A DNA stretch of 64,000 nt from the NCBI RefSeq assembly GCF_034928825.1, contig NZ_JAYFUL010000009.1, positions 62,001-126,000 of the forward strand. Direction: 5' to 3'. A program made the translations under genes and the position numbers. The stretch comes from Arcicella aquatica. Its GTDB lineage: Bacteria > Bacteroidota > Bacteroidia > Cytophagales > Spirosomataceae. Shown piece by piece: positions 1 through 7,279 of this stretch (position 1 is its first letter; each line of letters starts with the position of its first letter). Below the pieces are notes generated by a model. It was given only the letters and a program-made list of their open reading frames with translations, ran no database searches and was not told where the DNA came from.

Positions 1-322
1 AACAACGATTTCTAACGGCCGTAAACAAATAGGCACGGAAAGAAGTAGTGATGTGTAAGAAAACTTGGTTTTTCCAGATGTTGTAAAAGATTTCTGCAAT
101 AATATCCTCCGCCACATCTTTTGAATAAACAAACCTTACAGCATGGCTACAAAGAGGCTTGTAATAACGATTGTATAGCAACTCAAACCCCTTTTTAGGG
201 TCTTGCTTGAAAGTTTGTTTGATAAAGAATTCATCATCCATAATTTCCCCAGTCTCAGGTGCTTGAAAAGCCTGAGTTTTGAGAAAATTATTTGTTGATT
301 CAGATGATATATTTTCGAGCAT
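1..322 (-). CDS. ECF-type RNA polymerase sigma factor, 3' part cut by window edge
   Basis: The reverse strand reads from an ATG at 322 into the window edge, giving 107 residues with no stop. After a short acidic N-terminus comes sigma region 2: a segment with FELLYNRYYKPLCSHAVRF, then VAEDIIAEIFYNIWKN and FRAYLFTAVRNRC. This matches the helix that binds the -10 element in Bacteroidota ECF sigma-70 factors. Region 4 would lie outside the window. Such factors usually switch on small regulons, often with an anti-sigma partner, but no partner is visible here. The family call is firm; target genes are unknown. Confidence 0.85.
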   Translation of the reverse strand, partial: MLENISSESTNNFLKTQAFQAPETGEIMDDEFFIKQTFKQDPKKGFELLYNRYYKPLCSHAVRFVYSKDVAEDIIAEIFYNIWKNQVFLHITTSFRAYLFTAVRNRC

Positions 323-473
323 AATTTTAAAAGGAAATTTCCTTGAGATTGTTGATGAAGTGTATTTTAAATGTATAATATTCTATTAAAATAATTCAAT
401 TAAGAGCATAGACAAAAAAAAGGGCAGATACCCTTAGTTAAATTCAAAAAAAAATTAATATTCTTCAAATATA

Positions 474-839
474 TCATTTTATAGTGCTTAATTTATTGAA
501 AATCAGCCAAATAAAATATCCAATAATTCCGCCAATTCCATCAGCCACTACGTCGTACCAATCAAAACTTCTATTAAATTCTTTTGGTAAAATAGCTTGC
601 CAAAACTCAATGATAATTCCATAAGCAATGGCTACAAGAATTATTTTCCAAGATTGTTTAGTAGGGAAAATCCAGAAAAAAGTAAAACCAGCAAAAGCTA
701 CGAAATGGTTCGCTTTATCATTTACCATTACAACATCTGTCGGGATGTTTTTACTTGGTAACGAGCAAAGTATTAAAATGATGATTGACCAGATTATGGG
801 CAATGCTTTATAATGCAGGAGTGTTGTAATAGTTTTCAT
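474..839 (-). CDS. VanZ family membrane protein
   Basis: A 121-residue protein with four hydrophobic segments. It contains the VanZ-like pattern: NDKANHFVAFAGFTFFW near residues 40-57, then IIEFWQAILPKEFNRSFDWYDVVADGIGG near 78-106. In this family the conserved H/F and E...R...D.D.. residues lie at membrane ends. VanZ itself gives low-level teicoplanin resistance, but most small homologues have no known role. An upstream TTG in frame at 845 is possible, but the ATG at 839 begins a more typical MKT start. It is transcribed away from the hexosaminidase gene. Confidence 0.8.
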   Translation of the reverse strand: MKTITTLLHYKALPIIWSIIILILCSLPSKNIPTDVVMVNDKANHFVAFAGFTFFWIFPTKQSWKIILVAIAYGIIIEFWQAILPKEFNRSFDWYDVVADGIGGIIGYFIWLIFNKLSTIK

Positions 840-1001
840 GCACAAATTTACAAAAAACTATTGTTTGCTATGTTTTAGGATTATTACTAAATATTTTCAA
901 AAAACGGGTTTATTTTTAGTAAAACGGAAATATGTTACATTTTATGAAAAAATATTTATGTTTTACCCTATAGGAAATTTTAAAATTGACTTTTTTTACC
1001 T

Positions 1002-1009
1002 TACTTTTG
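1002..1009 (+). promoter_or_regulatory. Bacteroidota -7 promoter element (TACTTTTG)
   Basis: TACTTTTG fits TAnnTTTG exactly and lies 40 nt before the hexosaminidase ATG, which would give a leader of about 33 nt. No good TTTG -33 box lies at the usual spacing, so this is a moderate call. Confidence 0.4.
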
Positions 1010-1048
1010 ACACTTCTGTAACACTTTACTATTTTCCTTAATTTAATC

Positions 1049-2659
1049 ATGAAAAAACTATTTTTTTGTTTATCGTTACTTATTAGCTCATTTGTAGCAC
1101 GTAGTCAAAATCAGTACAATATCATTCCAGTTCCTCAGAAACTTACTCCGCTCACTGGCGAGTTTGTATGGGAAAAGACCACTACTATCGTTTCTACCTC
1201 TGAATTTAAAGATGTAGCAAACCTCTTGAATGAACAGTTGAATCTAGTATCTGGTTCTAGTAAAAAAGTTATTGTTAAAGAAAAAGGATTGGCTAGTTCA
1301 GCTATACAGTTCGTGAAAAATGAGCAATTGGGAGATGAAGCATATACTTTAAAGGCTAGCTCGAAACAGGTAATCATTGCAGCAAAAACAGCTAAAGGTG
1401 CATTCTATGGAGTACAAACTTTATTACAATTATTACCAACACAAGTTTTCAGTGAAGCAAAAGTTGAAGGAATAAAATTAGCTATTCCGAATTGTACTAT
1501 TGAAGATGCGCCACGTTATGTTTACCGTGGATTGCACTTAGATGTAGGTCGTCATTTTTTCCCAGTTTCTTTTGTGAAAAAATACATTGATTTAATTGCT
1601 TTGCACAAATTTAATACATTCCACTGGCACTTAACAGAAGACCAAGGCTGGAGAATTGAAATTAAAAAATACCCTAAACTAACACAAATTGGTTCGATTA
1701 GAAAACAAACGATAGTCGGTCGTTATGGTTCTGGTAAATATGATGGTAAACCTTATGGCGGATTTTATACACAAGAGGAAATAAAAGAAGTAGTAGCTTA
1801 TGCAAAAACTAAGTATGTTAACATAGTGCCTGAAATTGAAATGCCAGGTCATGCACAAGCTGCTTTGGCTGCTTATCCAGAATTAGGCTGTAACCCAGAT
1901 AAAATTTATCAGGTACACACCACTTGGGGTGTTTCTGAAGATGTTTTTGCACCAAGAGAAGAAACTTTTACTTTCTTAGAAAATGTGCTTACAGAAGTAA
2001 TGGCATTATTTCCGGGTCAGTATATTCACATCGGGGGTGATGAATGCCCTAAAGAACAATGGAAAGAAAGCCGTTTTTGTCAGGATTTAATGAAACGTGA
2101 AGGCTTGAAAGATGAGCATGAATTACAAAGTTATTTCATCCGTAGAATTGATAAATTCATTACTTCAAAAGGTAGAAAGATGATTGGTTGGGATGAAATT
2201 CTGGAAGGTGGTTTGTCGCCAAATGCTACGGTAATGTCTTGGAGAGGCGAAGAAGGTGGGATTGCAGCTGCTAAAGAAAATCATGATGTAATTATGACGC
2301 CAGGCTCTTATTTATACTTAGATCACTATCAGGCTGACCCTAAAACAGAGCCTTTAGCGATTGGTGGTTTCTTGCCATTAGAAAAAGTATATAGTTATGA
2401 ACCAGCACCAAAAGAACTGACAGCCGAACAACAAAAGTTTATTTTGGGTATTCAGGCAAATGTTTGGACGGAGTACATGGAAACATCTAATTATATTGAA
2501 TATATGGTTTTCCCAAGAGCTTGCGCTGTAGCAGAAGTCGCATGGTCGCCAAGTGCTTCAAAAAATTATGCTGACTTTACAAAACGTTTGAAAACACACG
2601 TTGAACGCCTTGGTAAACTAAAAGTAAATTATGCTAAAGGGTTCTTGAGTACGAAATAG
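1049..2659 (+). CDS. Beta-N-acetylhexosaminidase, glycoside hydrolase family 20
   Basis: A 536-residue exported enzyme that removes terminal beta-linked GlcNAc or GalNAc from glycans. Residues 1-20 are a signal peptide ending ARSQ. An N-terminal GH20b-like domain (about 22-150) is followed by the TIM-barrel catalytic domain. That domain starts at YRGLHLDVGRHF (159-170), with the conserved HWHLTEDQGWRIE at 192-204. The catalytic pair is D331-E332 in HIGGDECPKEQW, as needed for substrate-assisted catalysis through the N-acetyl group. WTEYMETSNYIEYMVFPR near the C-terminus is also typical. Length fits family members without extra modules. It is monocistronic, with a hairpin downstream. Likely roles are chitin or host/algal glycan use, or wall recycling. 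Confidence 0.95.
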   Translation: MKKLFFCLSLLISSFVARSQNQYNIIPVPQKLTPLTGEFVWEKTTTIVSTSEFKDVANLLNEQLNLVSGSSKKVIVKEKGLASSAIQFVKNEQLGDEAYTLKASSKQVIIAAKTAKGAFYGVQTLLQLLPTQVFSEAKVEGIKLAIPNCTIEDAPRYVYRGLHLDVGRHFFPVSFVKKYIDLIALHKFNTFHWHLTEDQGWRIEIKKYPKLTQIGSIRKQTIVGRYGSGKYDGKPYGGFYTQEEIKEVVAYAKTKYVNIVPEIEMPGHAQAALAAYPELGCNPDKIYQVHTTWGVSEDVFAPREETFTFLENVLTEVMALFPGQYIHIGGDECPKEQWKESRFCQDLMKREGLKDEHELQSYFIRRIDKFITSKGRKMIGWDEILEGGLSPNATVMSWRGEEGGIAAAKENHDVIMTPGSYLYLDHYQADPKTEPLAIGGFLPLEKVYSYEPAPKELTAEQQKFILGIQANVWTEYMETSNYIEYMVFPRACAVAEVAWSPSASKNYADFTKRLKTHVERLGKLKVNYAKGFLSTK

Positions 2660-2765
2660 CTTTTGGTCATCGGATTTCAGATGTCGGCTTTGACGTTTAG
2701 ATTTTTGATTAGAAAACTATAATAGAGAGTATATTATCCAATTTTATTTATCATAGATTATTACC

Positions 2766-2810
2766 AATCCGATTGTTATTAGCCTTGGCTTTTAACAATC
2801 GGATTTATTT
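2766..2810 (+). terminator. Rho-independent terminator-like hairpin
   Basis: The arm AATCCGATTGTTA (2766-2778) pairs perfectly with TAACAATCGGATT (2793-2805) and is followed by TATTTTTG. It lies about 107 nt after the hexosaminidase stop. Confidence 0.6.
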
Positions 2811-3015
2811 TTGCAAATCGATTTGAAATGATAGCCGATAGCTGAAGCGCGAAAGCTCTTATTCACATCCAAAATCCGCTCGCTAAAATTAGTACGCCCA
2901 TTGCTATTTTTATAACTTTGCGAACTTAAATGATAAATATAGATATTTATTGTACGTTTATTTTTTAAAAATCTATAAACCAATGTTTTAGATTAATCTG
3001 GCGTTAGCATTTGAT

Positions 3016-3100
3016 GAAATTCTGCTGTTTGAGCGAAGCGAGTTTCAGAATTTCTTGACTTTCTTTTGTTACTTTTCTTGTGTCAAGACAAGAAAAGTAA
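3016..3100. repeat. Partial copy of dispersed double-hairpin repeat
   Basis: Two adjacent hairpins: GAAATTCTG/CAGAATTTC (3016-3024 with 3046-3054) around the core TGTTTGAGCGAAGCGAG, then TTACTTTTCTTG/CAAGAAAAGTAA (3069-3080 with 3089-3100). The same core and the same pair of hairpins occur inside the elements at 61041-61286 and 62998-63259. This copy lacks their terminal inverted repeats and the third hairpin. Confidence 0.75.
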
Positions 3101-3219
3101 GGTCTTTCTAAAGAAAAATACTATTTAGCAAACAAGCTATTTTTGCAATTACTCTTATTTAAAGTTTTATAATATTATAAAACGGCAATGAACGTTTTAG
3201 TTCACTCGATACAAATTTT

Positions 3220-5253
3220 ATGAGCAAACTATTCAAAAGAACCACCGTTACAGCAGCGTTGATTTATGCTAACGGTCCTATTCATATCGGACACATCGCT
3301 GGTTGTTATCTGCCAGCAGATATTTATGTGCGTTATTTACGTGCTACTGGTCAAGACGTAAAGTTTATTTCGGGAACAGATGAGCATGGAGTCCCTATTA
3401 CAATTAAAGCCAAAAAAGAAGGCGTTACTCCGCAGGAAGTAGTAGATAAATACTATGGAATCATCAAAGATTCATTCGAAGAATTTGGGATTTCGTTCGA
3501 TATTTATTCTAGGACATCCAACAAAGTACACCATGATATGTCGCAAGATATTTTTAAAAATATCTATGATAAAGGGCAGTTCGTTGAGGAAACTACAGAA
3601 CAGTATTATGATGAAAAGGCACAGACTTTTTTAGCTGACCGTTATATCATTGGTACCTGTCCTAAATGTGGGAACGAAAATGCTTATGGTGACCAATGTG
3701 AACGTTGTGGTTCAACGCTATCGCCTACAGAATTAATCAATCCACGTTCGGCATTAAGTGGTGAAAAACCCGTCATGAAAGAAACCAAAAACTGGTATTT
3801 GCCTTTGGATGTAATGCAACCTGCTTTGGAAAAGTATGTTGAAAGTCATCCAGAATGGAAAACCAACGTAATGGGACAAGTAAAGTCGTGGTTAAACGAT
3901 GGTTTAAAGCCACGTGCCATGACTCGTGACTTGGATTGGGGTATTAAAGTACCACTGCCCGATACTGAAGGTAAAGTAATGTACGTTTGGTTTGATGCCC
4001 CGATAGGTTATATTTCCATGACCAAGGAATTGACAGAAGATTGGGAGAAATATTGGAAAGACGAAGATACTCGTCTGGTGCATTTTATTGGGAAAGATAA
4101 TATCGTATTCCACTGTTTGATTTTCCCTGCTATGTGTATGGCTGATGGTAGATTCATTTTAGCAGACAATGTTCCTGCGAATGAATTTATGAATCTGGAA
4201 GGCGATAAAATCTCGACATCACGCAACTGGGCAGTTTGGTTACATGAATATTTGCGTGAGTTTGAAGGTAAACAAGATATTCTACGTTATGTGTTGGCAG
4301 CGTCTGCCCCTGAAACCAAAGATTCAGATTTTACTTGGAGCGATTTCCAAATTCGTAATAATTCTGAATTAGTAGGTATTTTTGGGAATTTCATCAACCG
4401 TGCAGTAGTACTTACCGAAAAGAATTTTGAAAGTAAAGTACCTAAGCAAGGAGCGTTGAACGATTACGATAAACAAGTATTGGCTACTTTAGCAGATATG
4501 CCTGCTAAAATTGGTGACTCTATCGCTAATTTTCGTTTCCGTGAAGCCTTGGCTTTGATGATGGATGTAGCGCGTTTAGGAAACAAATACTTGGCAGATA
4601 CAGAACCTTGGAAAGTCATTAAAACAGATGTTGAACGTACAGGTACTATCTTGAATATTGGTTTACAGATTGCAGCCAATCTTTCTATTGTAGCTGAACC
4701 TTTCTTACCATTCACTGCTGAGAAAATTCGTACGATTTTAAATACCGAAGCCTTCGGTTGGAGTGAAGCTGGCCGTGCAGATTTATTGGCGGAAGGACAA
4801 GCTGTAACAAACGTAGGTCTTTTGTTTGAGAAAGTAGAAGATGCCACGGTAGCAGCGCAAGTGCAAAAATTAGAAGATGCTAAACAACAGAATCTTTTAG
4901 CAGGTAAAGAAGTAACACCCTTGAAAGAAGAAATTCAATATGATGATTTTGCCAAAATGGATATTCGTATCGGTACCATCATTGAAGCAGAGAAAGTAGC
5001 TAAAAGTAAAAAGTTATTGAAATTGAAAATTGAAGATGGTATCAAACAAAGAACTATTTTGAGTGGTATCGGTGAACATTTTCAACCAGAAAACATCATT
5101 GGTCAGCAAGTAAGCTTTTTAGCAAACCTTGCACCTAGAAAAATGATGGGGATGGAATCTGAAGGAATGATTCTGATGGCAGAAGACAAAGATGGTTCTT
5201 TGGCTTTTGTTCAACCTAGTAAAAAAGTTTGGGATGGAGGGACAGTAGCCTAA
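3220..5253 (+). CDS. metG: Methionyl-tRNA synthetase
   Basis: A 677-residue cytoplasmic enzyme that charges tRNA-Met (and initiator tRNA) with methionine. The class I signature HIGH is at 22-25 in YANGPIHIGH, and the KMSKS-equivalent loop is KISTS at 330-334. The connective peptide carries a zinc knuckle with C147, C150, C160 and C163. An anticodon-binding helical domain follows. The C-terminal 110 residues (from about YDDFAKMDIRIGTI) form the tRNA-binding OB-fold (Trbp111/EMAP-II type) used for dimerisation. Length and order match the long bacterial MetG. The start fits the short lead-in before the Rossmann fold. Start-adjacent SD is absent, as is usual in this phylum. Confidence 0.98.
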   Translation: MSKLFKRTTVTAALIYANGPIHIGHIAGCYLPADIYVRYLRATGQDVKFISGTDEHGVPITIKAKKEGVTPQEVVDKYYGIIKDSFEEFGISFDIYSRTSNKVHHDMSQDIFKNIYDKGQFVEETTEQYYDEKAQTFLADRYIIGTCPKCGNENAYGDQCERCGSTLSPTELINPRSALSGEKPVMKETKNWYLPLDVMQPALEKYVESHPEWKTNVMGQVKSWLNDGLKPRAMTRDLDWGIKVPLPDTEGKVMYVWFDAPIGYISMTKELTEDWEKYWKDEDTRLVHFIGKDNIVFHCLIFPAMCMADGRFILADNVPANEFMNLEGDKISTSRNWAVWLHEYLREFEGKQDILRYVLAASAPETKDSDFTWSDFQIRNNSELVGIFGNFINRAVVLTEKNFESKVPKQGALNDYDKQVLATLADMPAKIGDSIANFRFREALALMMDVARLGNKYLADTEPWKVIKTDVERTGTILNIGLQIAANLSIVAEPFLPFTAEKIRTILNTEAFGWSEAGRADLLAEGQAVTNVGLLFEKVEDATVAAQVQKLEDAKQQNLLAGKEVTPLKEEIQYDDFAKMDIRIGTIIEAEKVAKSKKLLKLKIEDGIKQRTILSGIGEHFQPENIIGQQVSFLANLAPRKMMGMESEGMILMAEDKDGSLAFVQPSKKVWDGGTVA

Positions 5254-5279
5254 CCCCAAATTTATACCTTAGTATTACT

Positions 5280-5311
5280 AGCCTCGATTCTTGAATCGGG
5301 GCTATTTTTTT
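5280..5311 (+). terminator. metG terminator
   Basis: AGCCTCGATT pairs with AATCGGGGCT across a CTTG loop and is followed by ATTTTTTT. It lies 27 nt after the metG stop. Confidence 0.85.
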
Positions 5312-5400
5312 GAAGAGGGGTTAAGTATAGTATTGTAAATTAATAGAGAAATATACTCACTTAATCTTCCTTAAATTTATTTTAAATTTGAGAAATACTT

Positions 5401-5472
5401 AAAAATAAAATAAGGACAGGAGAAACCCCCGCCCTTATCTGTTTAACCTCTAAACCTATTTAACTATGAAAA
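5401..5472 (-). ncRNA. Candidate small RNA, copy A of a four-member family
   Basis: Read on the minus strand, a block starting TTTTCATAGTTAAATAGG and continuing to about 5441 is nearly identical to the 5' block of the three plus-strand copies at 10445, 10582 and 10728. It is followed by a variable hairpin with GATAAGG/CCTTATT ends and then TTTTATTTTT. A perfect -7 box, TATATTTG (plus positions 5479-5486), lies just upstream, which supports independent transcription. No reading frame is shared between copies. Function is unknown. It sits between metG and an SDR gene that is read in the same direction and located upstream on that strand. Confidence 0.6.
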
Positions 5473-5478
5473 TTAATA

Positions 5479-5486
5479 CAAATATA
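5479..5486 (-). promoter_or_regulatory. -7 promoter element of small RNA copy A
   Basis: Minus-strand TATATTTG matches TAnnTTTG exactly and lies 7 nt before the conserved RNA block, about where transcription would begin. The -33 region is only TTTA-like. Confidence 0.5.
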
Positions 5487-5642
5487 AGCTAAATTCTGGT
5501 TATTTAAACATTAAATGTCCCATGAATTTTTACTATTTTTTGACAAAAAAGCATTTTAAGTGATGAAACTTGGAAAATGATGTATATACAGACATTTTTC
5601 TATACTAAGTATTCACTTTTTAATGTATCAAAATGATAATTT

Positions 5643-6404
5643 CTATTTTAAAGCCTCACGATTGATAACAGTTGCCGATGCTTGAGCTACTGGAAACAGA
5701 GTGATGTCTGCCATTACTACATGCGGAGGTCGAGTCACAGCAAAGGCAATAATATCAGCAATGTCTTCGGCCTTTAAGGGTTCAAACCCTTTATAAATAG
5801 CATCTGCTTTTTGTTCATCTCCTTTAAAACGAACCATTGAAAATTCAGTTTCAACAGCCCCCGGCGCTACGTTGGTTACTTTAATACCAAATGGATTTAA
5901 GTCGAGACGCATCCCTTCAGAGATGGCCTCTACTGCCGCTTTAGAAGCACAATATACATTTCCGTTTGGATAAGTACTTTTGCCTGCAATAGAGCTTAGA
6001 TTGATGATGTGTCCTTGCTTTCTAGCTTTCATCCAAGGCATAATTACCCTCGAAACGTATAGTAAGCCTTTTACATTGCTATCAATCATGGCATCCCAGT
6101 CGTCTGTTGAACCATCTTGAATAGGCCCCATCCCATGCGCATTGCCAGCATTGTTCACTAAAATATCTATATTCTTGGCTGTTTCTGAAAGCGAGTTCAA
6201 CGCATTTTCTACTTGCTCTTTGTCTCTTACATCAAAAGTTAGTATTTGTACGTCAACTTTTCCTGAAAGACTTTCTTTTAAAGCTTCAAGCTTTTCAATA
6301 CGCCTTCCACATATAATTAAATTGATTCCTAATTCAGCAAACGCTTCGGCAGTTGCTTTACCAATACCAGAGCTTGCGCCAGTAATAAGGGCTAATTTGG
6401 GCAT
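5643..6404 (-). CDS. SDR family NAD(P)-dependent oxidoreductase (YdfG-like)
   Basis: A 253-residue classical short-chain dehydrogenase. The cofactor-binding GASSGIG is at 9-15, with an RR pair after the second strand (ICGRR, 31-35), which suggests NADP(H). NNAG is at 84-87. The catalytic Ser is in LSSIAG (about 137-138), and Y151/K155 form YCASK. The closest described relatives are 3-hydroxy acid/serine dehydrogenases of the YdfG type; the substrate is not certain. It follows the NIPSNAP gene in the same direction with a 31-bp gap and may be co-transcribed with it. Gene ends run into the 5254-5642 gap that holds small RNA copy A. Confidence 0.9.
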   Translation of the reverse strand: MPKLALITGASSGIGKATAEAFAELGINLIICGRRIEKLEALKESLSGKVDVQILTFDVRDKEQVENALNSLSETAKNIDILVNNAGNAHGMGPIQDGSTDDWDAMIDSNVKGLLYVSRVIMPWMKARKQGHIINLSSIAGKSTYPNGNVYCASKAAVEAISEGMRLDLNPFGIKVTNVAPGAVETEFSMVRFKGDEQKADAIYKGFEPLKAEDIADIIAFAVTRPPHVVMADITLFPVAQASATVINREALK

Positions 6405-6435
6405 GTTTGTCTATTTTAATGAAGAAATACGCTAA

Positions 6436-7200
6436 TTATTTTAGCGGAGAAAACGGTACAGGGCTTAAATACTCAGAAGTAACAGTTACCGTTAGAGAGC
6501 CTCCTCCCTTTTCTTCTGATGCTTTGCGAACCGCTATCCATTCAGGGTCATCTCTGAAGGACTTAAATGAGGCTATGCCAGCTTCTTGGCTTTTATGAGC
6601 TAAAAAGTAAATTAATGTGTTGTCGGCTCCCTGTTCTTTGTCAGTTGGTGTCCAGTAAATAATATTAGTCATACCATGTCTTTCAAACAATTTTAGGGTA
6701 TGGTTTCTGAATCTTTCTAACAAACCCGATAAATTATTGGGGGTAGTTTTGTAGGTTCTCAATTCAAACACTCTGTCACCCACACTTTTTAAATTGTTTG
6801 GTGAAAAATCAGTAGTTTTCAAGAAAGTACTTTCTACTTTGGCTACTATTTCACCGTTGGCATTCGTTTCTTTCGCTACTTTTATCCAACCTTTATCGTT
6901 TGAAAAGTCTTTCCATGATTTTTCACGGGCTTCACGTGATGGATACGATAACACATAGACCATTTTATTGTCTTTATTATCCAAAGGCAACCAAAAGCCT
7001 TCTAAGCGCATTTTATGTTTTTTAAAATAGTGTAAAGTATGTTCTTTAAACCTATTCATCAGAACATCAAATTTGCCCTCACTTGCATAATATACTCTTA
7101 ATTCATAAACATGGCTGTTAGCATCGTCAGTTTTGTTGATAGCTAATATCGAAAAACTTGTCAATAAACATACAAGGAAGGCTAAAATTGGGCTTTTCAT
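6436..7200 (-). CDS. NIPSNAP family protein with two NIPSNAP domains
   Basis: A 254-residue protein with an N-terminal signal peptide (about 1-20, ending SILAIN). Two tandem NIPSNAP ferredoxin-like domains follow. The first begins HVYELRVYYASEGKF and includes MNRFKEHTLHYFKKHKM. The second begins RVFELRTYKTTPNN and includes ERFRNHTLKLFERHGM, then IIYW. These paired half-repeats are common in Bacteroidota periplasmic members. The biochemical function of bacterial NIPSNAP proteins is not established. It probably forms a two-gene unit with the SDR gene downstream. Confidence 0.85.
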   Translation of the reverse strand: MKSPILAFLVCLLTSFSILAINKTDDANSHVYELRVYYASEGKFDVLMNRFKEHTLHYFKKHKMRLEGFWLPLDNKDNKMVYVLSYPSREAREKSWKDFSNDKGWIKVAKETNANGEIVAKVESTFLKTTDFSPNNLKSVGDRVFELRTYKTTPNNLSGLLERFRNHTLKLFERHGMTNIIYWTPTDKEQGADNTLIYFLAHKSQEAGIASFKSFRDDPEWIAVRKASEEKGGGSLTVTVTSEYLSPVPFSPLK

Positions 7201-7279
7201 AGTTTTTTTAAATGGTTAATTTTTATATCCTGTAATTTATGAATTTTAAAGATGCATAGCATGAGTAAGTTACTAAAAC

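Larger units (their letters stand above)
2660..3219. other. Noncoding gap between hexosaminidase and metG
   Basis: This 560-bp gap holds a terminator-like hairpin (2766-2805), a TAACTTTG promoter-like box at 2913-2920 on the plus strand, and a partial copy of the dispersed repeat (3016-3100). A 63-codon minus-strand reading frame (2792-2983) shows no recognisable protein features. If the box at 2913 is active, metG would have a leader of nearly 300 nt carrying the repeat hairpins. Confidence 0.5.

Noticed and set aside
838..1041. 67-codon plus-strand frame before the hexosaminidase gene
   Set aside because: It crosses the likely promoter and VanZ start; composition is random-like.
2792..2983. 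63-codon minus-strand reading frame upstream of metG
   Set aside because: Overlaps a terminator hairpin and shows no protein-like pattern.
2913..3219. T-box or other known leader before metG
   Set aside because: No T-box sequence was seen; the only structure is the dispersed double-hairpin repeat.
6407..6598. Plus-strand frame over the NIPSNAP and SDR junction
   Set aside because: It is the antisense shadow of the NIPSNAP C-terminus.
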